From assembly GCF_025567195.1 (NCBI RefSeq), contig NZ_JAOQJF010000004.1, positions 87,679-151,678 of the forward strand: a stretch of 64,000 bases of DNA. Direction: 5' to 3'. Below the pieces are notes generated by a model. That model was not told where the DNA came from. It did no database searches and worked only from the letters and a program-made list of their open reading frames with translations. This DNA comes from Alitiscatomonas aceti. Lineage in GTDB: Bacteria > Bacillota > Clostridia > Lachnospirales > Lachnospiraceae. Numbering within the stretch: the stretch's first letter is position 1; each line of letters begins with the position of its first letter. This document shows positions 26,501-33,457 of the stretch, piece by piece. A program made the position numbers and the translations under genes.

Positions 26501-27688
26501 ATGGGAATCAGGACAGATTATTCCAATATACATTTTAAAGAAAATGGGAAATTAAAGCTTCTCATCATTGTTGGGACGAGGCCGGAAATCATCCGTCTGG
26601 CAGCGGTGATCAATAAATGCCGCAGATATTTTGATGTGGTGCTGGCCCATACGGGACAAAATTATGATTATAACTTAAATGGGATTTTTTTTGAAAACTT
26701 AAAAATCGGGAACCCGGAAGTTTATATGGACGCAGTGGGGGACGATCTGGGAGCCACAGTCGGAAATATTATCAACTGCTCTTATAAGCTGATGACGCAG
26801 ATCCGACCCGATGCGCTTTTGATCCTGGGAGATACCAACTCCTGCCTGTCAGCCATCGCGGCAAAACGCCTGCATATCCCGATCTTTCACATGGAAGCAG
26901 GAAACCGGTGTAAGGATGAATGTCTGCCGGAGGAGACCAACCGCCGGATCGTGGATATTATTTCGGATGTGAACCTGGCGTACAGTGAACATGCCAGAAA
27001 ATATCTTCATGAGTGCGGGCTGCCCAAGGAGCGTATTTATGTGACGGGTTCTCCTATGGCGGAAGTCCTGCATCAGAATCTTCCGGAAATCGAAAAATCA
27101 GATATTCTGGAAAGACTGGGACTGAAGCCGCAGGGGTATATCCTGCTGTCAGCCCATCGGGAGGAGAACATTGATACAGAAAAGAATTTTCTGTCACTGT
27201 TTTCTGCGATCAACCGTATGGCGGAAAAATATGATATGCCGGTGCTTTATTCCTGCCATCCCAGATCCAGAAAACGTCTGGAGGCCTCGAGATTTCATCT
27301 GGATGAACGGGTGATCCGCCATGATCCGCTGGGATTCCACGATTATAATCATCTGCAGATGAATGCGTTTGCGGTAGTTTCTGACTCAGGAACCCTTCCG
27401 GAAGAGAGCAGCTTCTTTACCGCTGCTGGCCATCCGTTTCCAGCGGTCTGCATCCGGACCAGTACGGAGCGGCCGGAGGCTCTGGACAAGGCGTGTTTTG
27501 TGCTGGCGGGCATTGATGAGAAATCCCTGCTCCAGGCTGTGGATACGGCGGTGGCCATGAACCAGGAAGGGGATTTTGGCATTCCGGTGCCAGATTATGT
27601 GGAAGAAAATGTAAGCACCAAGGTAGTTAAGATCATTCAGAGCTATACAGGGGTTGTGAATAAAATGGTGTGGAGGAAAGAACTGTAG
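26501..27688 (+). CDS. capG: CapG: UDP-N-acetyl sugar 2-epimerase
   Basis: Predicted 395-residue non-hydrolysing 2-epimerase, the last step to UDP-N-acetyl-L-fucosamine. WecB-fold motifs: IIVGTRPEIIRLAAV, AHTGQNYDYNLNGIFF, HMEAGNRCKDECLPEETNRR and SDSGTLPEESSFF. ATG 26501 is chosen because AGGAAGAG precedes it; in-frame codons upstream (to 26432) lack a ribosome site. Last gene of the polysaccharide locus; a large hairpin follows at 27724. Confidence 0.9.
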   Translation: MGIRTDYSNIHFKENGKLKLLIIVGTRPEIIRLAAVINKCRRYFDVVLAHTGQNYDYNLNGIFFENLKIGNPEVYMDAVGDDLGATVGNIINCSYKLMTQIRPDALLILGDTNSCLSAIAAKRLHIPIFHMEAGNRCKDECLPEETNRRIVDIISDVNLAYSEHARKYLHECGLPKERIYVTGSPMAEVLHQNLPEIEKSDILERLGLKPQGYILLSAHREENIDTEKNFLSLFSAINRMAEKYDMPVLYSCHPRSRKRLEASRFHLDERVIRHDPLGFHDYNHLQMNAFAVVSDSGTLPEESSFFTAAGHPFPAVCIRTSTERPEALDKACFVLAGIDEKSLLQAVDTAVAMNQEGDFGIPVPDYVEENVSTKVVKIIQSYTGVVNKMVWRKEL

Positions 27689-27723
27689 CTGCTGTTGCGG
27701 GAAGAAGATCTGAGGATTAGAAG

Positions 27724-27766
27724 GAGCCGCTGTATCACAGATAAAATATCTGTATTACAGCGGCTC
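27724..27766. repeat. 43-base near-perfect hairpin at the edge of Rpn copy A
   Basis: GAGCCGCTGTA (27724-27734) pairs with TACAGCGGCTC (27756-27766), and inside it ACAGATA (27737-27743) pairs with TATCTGT (27747-27753). No T-run follows on either strand. A degraded version lies at the same place beyond the stop of Rpn copy B (about 32,110-32,150), so the hairpin belongs to the repeated unit. It may also end capG transcripts. Confidence 0.7.
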
Positions 27767-27813
27767 CCAGCGGAAAGATACCGGGTAAGGATCGTCCAAA
27801 AGGCGTTTAAGCC

Positions 27814-28529
27814 CTAAAGGACGCTGCCGGATAATTCTTTCTGAAGCTCCTGTATCAGCGTTTCCACTACCTCCGGCTCCAGTTCCAGCTCATCTGCGAT
27901 AACGGCTGGGGATTTTCCCTTTTGGAGCTTTTTATGAACTTGATTTCTGAGGATATTCTGCTGTCCCTGCCGGAATTCATCCTGCCGTATGAGGCGGATC
28001 TCCCGTTCTTCATCATATTCAAAGATACTCACTGCGATCACCTCCGCTTTATGCTTTGAGAGAAAGTCTGAAAGGATCCCATCCCGGATGCATTTATTGA
28101 CGGCCCGGTCCACTGCTTCGTTCAGCTCCAGGAATGCGGCATACTTCCGTACCTGTTCCACGAAGAGCATATATTCCTTCAGGCTCTGACATGCCTCCAG
28201 GAGCTCACGGTTAGCCTCCGGGGCGATCTTTAAAACCCGGACCTTAAGCTCCAGCTCGGGCTCGGCTTCGGGGATCTGGTATGCGTCCGAAAGCCTCAGG
28301 ATACAGGATTCCTTAGTCATCCCGGAGCCGTTGTAGAACACGACAAATCGGGGAGTGGGGAGCCGGATGAGGCTGGAAGAGTAAAGAGTCTGGTCTTTCG
28401 TAAGGACCTGATATTCCTTTGCCACATAAATGAGATCCCGGAGGGGCATATTGGGATTCCAGGTGGACTGGTGCTCGTAGAGATTCAGCCGGAAGTCCAT
28501 AAGAAAGGCCGCATCATTTTTCATGTTCA
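27814..28529 (-). CDS. Rpn-type PD-(D/E)XK recombination nuclease/transposase, copy A (N-terminus lost in gap)
   Basis: The visible 237 codons are the C-terminal part of an Rpn-family (PDDEXK_2) protein, a group of recombination-promoting nucleases spread with repeats. NDAAFLMDFRLNLYEHQSTW matches the nuclease core, then YVAKEYQ and FVVFYNGSG; the C-terminal third is helical with KLQKGKSPAVIADELELEPE, a HTH-like segment. The N-terminus falls in 481 undetermined bases. It is open throughout the visible part, unlike copy B. Copy B suggests about 305 residues in full. On the minus strand, against the flanking genes. Confidence 0.8.
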
Positions 28530-29010
28530 NNNNNNNNNNNNNNNNNNNNNNNNNNNNNNNNNNNNNNNNNNNNNNNNNNNNNNNNNNNNNNNNNNNNNNN
28601 NNNNNNNNNNNNNNNNNNNNNNNNNNNNNNNNNNNNNNNNNNNNNNNNNNNNNNNNNNNNNNNNNNNNNNNNNNNNNNNNNNNNNNNNNNNNNNNNNNNN
28701 NNNNNNNNNNNNNNNNNNNNNNNNNNNNNNNNNNNNNNNNNNNNNNNNNNNNNNNNNNNNNNNNNNNNNNNNNNNNNNNNNNNNNNNNNNNNNNNNNNNN
28801 NNNNNNNNNNNNNNNNNNNNNNNNNNNNNNNNNNNNNNNNNNNNNNNNNNNNNNNNNNNNNNNNNNNNNNNNNNNNNNNNNNNNNNNNNNNNNNNNNNNN
28901 NNNNNNNNNNNNNNNNNNNNNNNNNNNNNNNNNNNNNNNNNNNNNNNNNNNNNNNNNNNNNNNNNNNNNNNNNNNNNNNNNNNNNNNNNNNNNNNNNNNN
29001 NNNNNNNNNN
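28530..29010. other. Assembly gap (481 N)
   Basis: A run of undetermined bases. In copy B the matching interval (32,917-33,370) is 454 bases and holds the N-terminus, promoter and leader of the Rpn gene, so the gap is probably a repeat that the assembler could not close. Open frames across the N are artefacts. Confidence 0.95.
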
Positions 29011-29012
29011 AA

Positions 29013-29058
29013 AGGATGCTGCGGAAGGAGATTCTTTATCCCATCCATGCAGCATCCT
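29013..29058. repeat. AGGATGCTGC hairpin at the far edge of Rpn copy A
   Basis: AGGATGCTGC (29013-29022) pairs with GCAGCATCCT (29049-29058). The same stem with a different loop occurs at 33,372-33,420 beside copy B, so each Rpn copy is bounded by this hairpin on its 5' side. Confidence 0.65.
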
Positions 29059-29185
29059 CTTTATAATTCGTAAGCGCCAAATATTCCTACGGATTTCCTA
29101 ATACTCTGTTCCCTGCTATAATTGTAGGCGGAAGATATTTAGATTATTGTATTACAATTATGGAGTGATTATTCCAGAGTTCTCT

Positions 29186-29272
29186 GAGTCACCTGTCCGG
29201 ACATTGAGAGCCACCATTTCGGAGAATGAGAGTCATATATTCCGGTAATTCAGAGCCACCTTATTGGGCTCT
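29186..29272. repeat. Four imperfect 20-23 bp repeats, IS21-like element end
   Basis: Units start at 29186, 29206, 29228 and 29251 and follow the pattern GAG(AG)YCAC-n3-TYCGG-n-ATT. Multiple degenerate repeats of this kind are what IS21-family ends show (IstA binding sites). No istA or istB frame is present. The rest of 29,059-29,417 holds no gene that I can see, only an ATAATTGTA/TACAATTAT inverted pair near 29,120-29,160. Confidence 0.5.
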
Positions 29273-29417
29273 ATTCTGGTTCCCATTATTGCAGATTATT
29301 CAATAATTTACAGTAGGGAAAAGAAGGTGCTCCGAAGGTCATCTTTCCAATCTCAAATTTCGCAAGGTTACCGAAAACTAATCACTATAGGGATTATAGC
29401 CGATTAAGAACTGGGCA

Positions 29418-29753
29418 TCAATCGAAAAGCCCGTGTTTATGCGCTCTTTTCTGAGCGATATCGTATACCTCTTCGTCAGCTCGGATGCCAATAACGATAA
29501 CCAGCATGGATGATTCTGTATGGCGAAGCTGATATACAACACGTAAGCCAGCGGATCGGAGCTTGATTTTCAGAAGTCCTGCAAGGTTCGTGCTGTTGTG
29601 ATTACCAAGTGGCTTTCCATAGCCCTGTTCATCAACAGGCAGTGGATTTTGTTGAACTTTTTTGATAGCTTTTAGAACAAGGATGCGCTGGCTTCCATCG
29701 AGGTCTTTCAAGTCTTTTTCTGCTTCGGGAAGGTATTCTAGTTTCCAACTCAT
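29418..29753 (-). CDS. relE: RelE/ParE-family toxin
   Basis: Predicted 111-residue type II toxin, probably an mRNA interferase acting on the ribosome. WKLEYLPEAEKDLKDLD at the start, GNHNSTNLAGLLKIKLR and GLRVVYQLR in the middle and VIVIGIRADEEVYDIA at the end are typical RelE features; basic residues for catalysis are kept. It overlaps the antitoxin stop by four bases, the usual TA coupling with antitoxin first. Confidence 0.88.
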   Translation of the reverse strand: MSWKLEYLPEAEKDLKDLDGSQRILVLKAIKKVQQNPLPVDEQGYGKPLGNHNSTNLAGLLKIKLRSAGLRVVYQLRHTESSMLVIVIGIRADEEVYDIAQKRAHKHGLFD

Positions 29754-30073
29754 TCGATGTCGACCTCGCTAAAACCGGCGAGATCATCTTCTGTAACACC
29801 GAGACGGCGGTTCATTTCTTCCTCAGAAATCAAAGAGGCAGGATCAAAGTGTGCCATACGTTCAGAAGCGACAGCCAGCAGACGAGCGTCATTTAATTCA
29901 TCCATTAAACGGATATATTCATCCGGGGAGATGAGAACGCATTCTGCGGTGTTGTTTTTCATAACAACTTTAGCACCGCACTGCTTGACATCTTCAAAAA
30001 TTTTTCCGGCAAGCCCACGGTTGAATTGGGTGATCGGAACGGTATTAGTAATAGCACTCATAACAGAAGCCAT
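29750..30073 (-). CDS. Phd/YefM-family antitoxin
   Basis: Predicted 107-residue antitoxin. The N-terminal half (ITNTVPITQFNRGLAGKIFE, then VVMKNNTAECVLISPDEYIRL) is the Phd/YefM DNA-binding fold; the acidic C-terminal half would neutralise the RelE toxin. AAAGGAGTGG precedes the ATG at 30071-30073. The promoter and a palindromic operator upstream fit autorepression. Both partners look intact. Confidence 0.88.
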   Translation of the reverse strand: MASVMSAITNTVPITQFNRGLAGKIFEDVKQCGAKVVMKNNTAECVLISPDEYIRLMDELNDARLLAVASERMAHFDPASLISEEEMNRRLGVTEDDLAGFSEVDIE

Positions 30074-30099
30074 AATCGTCCACTCCTTTCTTTACTTGC

Positions 30100-30141
30100 A
30101 TTATAGCACACGTTTGTCAAAATATCAACTAACTGGTTGAT
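30100..30141 (-). promoter_or_regulatory. Promoter and operator of the RelE/Phd pair
   Basis: Read on the minus strand: TTGATA (30128-30123), 17-base spacer, TATAAT (30105-30100). The -35 lies inside an inverted repeat ATCAAC-TAACTG-GTTGAT (30124-30141), a likely site for the Phd antitoxin. Confidence 0.75.
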
Positions 30142-30272
30142 GAATTTACTGATAAATATATTGTATGCTAAAAGGCGATTTTGATACACAGATAATAATA
30201 TTTTGTTACTTTAAGCAGCCTGCTTCGTGCAGATGGGATTTTTTCATGCCCGCGAGGAGGGTGTTACCAAAT

Positions 30273-30451
30273 GGCATCCAGAATCCGGGGCATCACCGTT
30301 GAGATTGGCGGCGATAGCACAAAACTCTCCTAGGCGCTGGAAAGTGTCAACAAATCGATCAAAGGAACGTAGTCTGGACTAAAGGATATCAACAAGCTTC
30401 TGAAACTGGTCCCCTACAACACAAAAATGGTCGTCCAGAAGCAGAAGATGT
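30273..30451 (+). pseudogene. Phage tail tape-measure protein, 5' fossil
   Basis: From ATG 30273, preceded by GAGGAGGGTG, the frame reads MASRIRGITVEIGGDSTKLS, a stop, ALESVNKSIKGT, a stop, SGLKDINKLLKLVPYNT and on to about 30,451. This is the conserved start of Siphoviridae-type tape-measure proteins, with two in-frame TAG codons where Lys or Gln would stand. It then runs straight into a fragment of the Rpn gene. It shows that a prophage once occupied this site. About 60 of many hundred residues remain. Confidence 0.8.
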
Positions 30452-30745
30452 TGAGAGAAGGTCTGAAAGGATCCCATCCCGGATGCATTCATTGACATCC
30501 CGGTCCACGGCTTCGTTGAGCTCCAGGAATGCGGCATACTTCCGTACCTGTTCCATAAGGAGCATATATTCCTTCAGGTTCTGGCATTCCTCCAGGAGCA
30601 CACGGTTGGCCTCCGGGGCGATCTTTAAAACCTGGACCTTGCTCCAGTTCGGGCTCGGCTTCGGGGTTCTGGTATGCGTCCGAAAGCCTCAGGATACAGG
30701 ATTCCGCAGTCATCCAGGAGCCGTTGTAGAATACGACAATATTGT
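30452..30745 (-). pseudogene. Rpn nuclease gene fragment, copy C
   Basis: This segment matches the central part of Rpn copies A and B at DNA level (minus strand, from the FYNGSG region to GILSDFLS). It lacks both ends. A two-base deletion near 30,640 (CCTTGCTCC against CCTTAAGCTCC) breaks the frame, and there are several substitutions, so it is older or less constrained than A and B. Its one end abuts the tape-measure fossil. Confidence 0.8.
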
Positions 30746-30830
30746 CCTACAATTATGCGGTGTTGAAAGTTAGAAAAAAGCTGTAAAAGAATAAAATTTT
30801 GTGATATACTGAGGTGTAAAAGTTCCCTGC

Positions 30831-30869
30831 GCTGCTCTGATAAACACACACCTTTTTGTGGTGAGCAGC
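30831..30869 (+). other. Hairpin in the leader of the RelA/SpoT-fold gene
   Basis: GCTGCTC (30831-30837) pairs with GAGCAGC (30863-30869); inside, CACC pairs with GGTG around a T5 loop. A weak promoter-like TATACT sits upstream at 30,805-30,810. The 260 bases between copy C and 31,009 hold no gene that I recognise. Confidence 0.4.
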
Positions 30870-31008
30870 AGACAACGATCTAAGAAGGTATGAATCTTGA
30901 TTGGCTGAGATGTGAGAAAATAAGGATATGGGGATACTTAATGCCTTGATAATTCAGTATATCTGTGGTAGCTTAAGTAAAGAATCCTGATAAGCAGGAG
31001 GTGTGCCT

Positions 31009-31632
31009 ATGAATGAGCAGTTATTGAAAATGAATGGCTTATCGGTGGAAATTCTGGATGCGCTGTCATTTGAGTCACATCTTGGAATTCTATTGAAGAA
31101 GAATTTGCACTATTTTGATAAGGATGCATTAATTGCCGAACTTATTGCGATGACTGAGTGGCTGGATGAACAGGAAGTCCTTTCAGGCATTGCGTTAGAT
31201 TACAGAGTCAAGAGTTTGGATTCCATACTTTTGAAGTATGACCGTTACTATCCGGATCACCAGACTCGAAAAGTATTTAATGATATTTTAGGCTTTCGGG
31301 CTTTTTGTGATAGTTACGATCAAATATTAGAAGAAGAGTCTCCGCAGTTTCGAATCGCTGATATGACGAAAGGAAAAGCAGTGGATGATGGTTACAGAGG
31401 CGTTCATGTGTACTATCAGAAAAGCGGAAGACATTACCCTATAGAAATTCAGTTTAATACGCTGTTTGACAGGCAGCTAAATAACTGGCTTCACAATTAC
31501 CTATATAAAAAGAAGTATCCGATAGAGACGGGAAGAGAAATGCGTGAAAGGTATGAAAGCGGGTTGATTCGGAATGAGCATGAATTTAAGGAGGTATTGA
31601 ATAATGTGCTATCTGGTAGCGAAGGATCGTGA
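31009..31632 (+). CDS. RelA/SpoT-fold synthetase, candidate toxic small alarmone synthetase (toxSAS)
   Basis: Predicted 207-residue protein with a RelA/SpoT nucleotidyltransferase domain and no hydrolase, TGS or ACT domain. Motifs: RVKSLDSILLKY (66-77), NDILGFR (91-97, Asp and Arg of the GTP/ATP site), DDGYRGVHVYY (126-136), and PIEIQF with Glu146 as the likely catalytic residue. Housekeeping small synthetases make (p)ppGpp; toxSAS relatives make (pp)pApp or pyrophosphorylate tRNA. AGGAGGTG precedes ATG 31009. The location in a decayed mobile island and tight coupling to a small downstream gene favour a toxin role (inference). It could instead be an ordinary small alarmone synthetase. Confidence 0.8.
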   Translation: MNEQLLKMNGLSVEILDALSFESHLGILLKKNLHYFDKDALIAELIAMTEWLDEQEVLSGIALDYRVKSLDSILLKYDRYYPDHQTRKVFNDILGFRAFCDSYDQILEEESPQFRIADMTKGKAVDDGYRGVHVYYQKSGRHYPIEIQFNTLFDRQLNNWLHNYLYKKKYPIETGREMRERYESGLIRNEHEFKEVLNNVLSGSEGS

Positions 31633-31834
31633 TGGATATGGTTGTTTTGCTCTAAAAACAACTCATGGAAAGCATCTGGCAGAATTAAAAAGGGAACTGA
31701 ACAGAGCAGTTGGTTATAAGGGAGTACAACTTGTAACAATCAGCAGACCAACTGCGTATGGTGAGTATGCGCCATATCATTTTGTGGATACAGAGCAAGA
31801 GTTCCAGACTCTTGTAAAAGGACTCCGTCCATAA
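31604..31834 (+). CDS. Small partner of the RelA/SpoT-fold gene, candidate antitoxin
   Basis: Predicted 76-residue protein (MCYLVAKDRDGYGCFALKTT start; PYHFVDTEQEF near the end). From memory it resembles a small uncharacterised family common in Lachnospiraceae (possibly DUF6718), but I cannot verify this. It overlaps the synthetase by 29 bases in another frame and has a strong AAGGAGGT 8 bases before ATG 31604, so translation is independent and high. Small, cytoplasmic, no membrane segment. In a toxin-antitoxin reading it would neutralise the synthetase; no homology supports that directly. Confidence 0.75.
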   Translation: MCYLVAKDRDGYGCFALKTTHGKHLAELKRELNRAVGYKGVQLVTISRPTAYGEYAPYHFVDTEQEFQTLVKGLRP

Positions 31835-32200
31835 AAAATTGCCGTGTGTGAAAGCACACGGTATATTTCAAAGGTTATTATCTGGCTTATAACGGAAATA
31901 AACAAGAGTGTGAGAAAAAATGAACTTATCAAGAATACATCAAGCTGCGGAGTCCAACTTCTGACAAGAATCTAAACCCAGGATACCGCTGAAGCCGGGG
32001 TGCAGAAATACATCCCGGCTTTTTCTATGCCCATTTTTGAGAGGAGAAGGAGAAGCCGCTTGATACTGTCCACGTTAAAAGATGGGTGGGATAGTTTGCG
32101 CCGGATGAGTGTAGCGCTGCATTATAGATAAGGCATCTGTTTTACAGCAACTCCCAGCGGAAGGATACCGGGTAAGGATGGTCCCAAAGGCATTTAAGCT
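31835..32200. other. Non-coding stretch with two hairpins and a possible phage remnant
   Basis: A stem CCGTGTG/CACACGG (31842-31848, 31855-31861) follows the small partner gene with a weak U tract. A better terminator-like stem AGCCGGG/CCCGGCT (31993-31999, 32014-32020) ends in five T. A 34-codon frame (32027-32131), rich in Arg at its start, runs into the repeat edge of Rpn copy B and may be a truncated phage gene. No complete gene is visible. Confidence 0.5.
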
Positions 32201-33118
32201 CTAAAGGACGCTGCCGAATAATTCCTTCCGAAGCTCCTGTATCAGCGTTTCCACTACCTCCGGCTCCAGTTCCAGCTCATCTGCGATAACGGCTGGGGAT
32301 TTTCCCTTTTGGAGCTTTTTATGAACTTGATTTCTGAGGATATTCTGCTGTCCCTGCCGGAATTCATCCTGCCGTATGAGGCGGATCTCCCGTTCTTCAT
32401 CATATTCAAAGATACTCACTGCGATCACCTCCGCTTTATGCTTTGAGAGAAAGTCTGAAAGGATCCCATCCCGGATGCATTTATTGACGGCCCGGTCCAC
32501 TGCTTCGTTCAGCTCCAGGAATGCGGCATACTTCCGTACCTGTTCCACGAAGAGCATATATTCCTTCAGGCTCTGACATGCCTCCAGGAGCTCACGGTTG
32601 GCCTCCGGGGCGATCTTTAAAACCCGGACCTTAAGCTCCAGCTCGGGCTCGGCTTCGGGGCTCTGGTATGCGTCCGAAAGCCTCAGGATACAGGATTCCT
32701 CAGTCATCCCGGAGCCGTTGTAGAACACGACAAAGCGGGGAGTGGGGAGCCGGATGAGGCTGGAAGAGTAAAGGGTCTGGTCTTTCGTAAGGACCTGATA
32801 TTCCTTTGCCACATAAATGAGATCCTAGAGGGGCATATTGGGATTCCAGGTGGACTGGTGCTCGTAGAGATTCAGCCGGAAGTCCATAAGAAAGGCCACA
32901 TCATTTTTCATGTTCATATAGACGGCATTTTCCAGGGTGATGACCGCCAGCTCCTCCGGGTCCGTATAGGAGGTCTGGTTGACCGCGTTATAAAGACTTA
33001 AGAGATTCGTCCGGTCCCGGAACAGCATCCGGAATACGGAATCCTTATAGTCGCGGCGGGCCGCTGGCTTTACTGGGCCATTGTGGCCGGGGCTGGTATC
33101 ATGGTTTCGATGATTCAT
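32201..33118 (-). pseudogene. Rpn-type PD-(D/E)XK recombination nuclease, copy B with internal stop
   Basis: Full-length copy (305 codons) from ATG at 33116-33118 (AAGGAGG upstream) to the stop at 32201. The N-terminus, missing from copy A, reads RRDYKDSVFRMLFRDRTNLLSLYNAVN, the Rpn nuclease start. One TAG (32825-32827, minus strand) replaces the CGG arginine codon of copy A right after NPNMPL, a two-base change. The rest is nearly identical to copy A. A restart at the following MAKEYQ Met would lack the nuclease core. Confidence 0.85.
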
Positions 33119-33259
33119 TTGTCCTCCTTTCGCAGGAGAACTGAAAATCTCCTGCTTTTCATGATAAAGAAAATGGAAAAGCATAGATTTTCTGAAATGA
33201 AGATAGAAAGTCCAGACAGCCATACGGCCAGGAACAAAGGAAATATATGTTTTGCCGGG

Positions 33260-33288
33260 AGTATAGCATATTTATTTTCGGAGGGCAA
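33260..33288 (-). promoter_or_regulatory. Promoter of Rpn copy B
   Basis: On the minus strand: TTGCCC (33288-33283), 17-base spacer, TATACT (33265-33260). The matching region of copy A is inside the assembly gap. Confidence 0.6.
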
Positions 33289-33365
33289 GGGTGTGCGGGA
33301 TAAAATGTGAAGCGTTTATTGCGGATTTACACCAGGCATGTGATACCGGCAGAAGTGGGCGTGTA

Positions 33366-33424
33366 AAGAAAAAGGATGCTGTGGAAGGACGTTTTTCGCC
33401 CTTTGATACGCAGCATCCTTTTTT
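33366..33424 (-). terminator. Bidirectional terminator after the PepT-like gene
   Basis: AAGGATGCTG (33372-33381) pairs with CAGCATCCTT (33411-33420), flanked by an A-run on the left and a T-run on the right, so it can act on both strands. It is 34 bases beyond the peptidase stop. Confidence 0.75.
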
Positions 33425-33457
33425 CTATACAGATATTATTCCCTGCCTGCCCTGTCT

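Larger units (their letters stand above)
33119..33457. other. Upstream region of Rpn copy B and peptidase 3' flank
   Basis: No gene is visible. The stretch contains a GCAGGA/TCCTGC hairpin just before the Rpn ribosome site, the Rpn promoter (33,260-33,288) and the AGGATGCTG terminator hairpin (33,366-33,424). Confidence 0.6.

Noticed and set aside
28471..29101. Open frames running through the undetermined bases on both strands
   Set aside because: They exist only because N codons are not stops.
29186..29272. CRISPR-like tandem repeat
   Set aside because: The units are degenerate and directly abutting with no unique spacers, and no cas gene is near.
30895..30975. GGCTGAGA motif suggesting a TPP riboswitch upstream of the RelA/SpoT-fold gene
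   Set aside because: The rest of the thi-box (ACCTGATCTGG-type motif and paired arms) is missing and the downstream gene is unrelated to thiamine.
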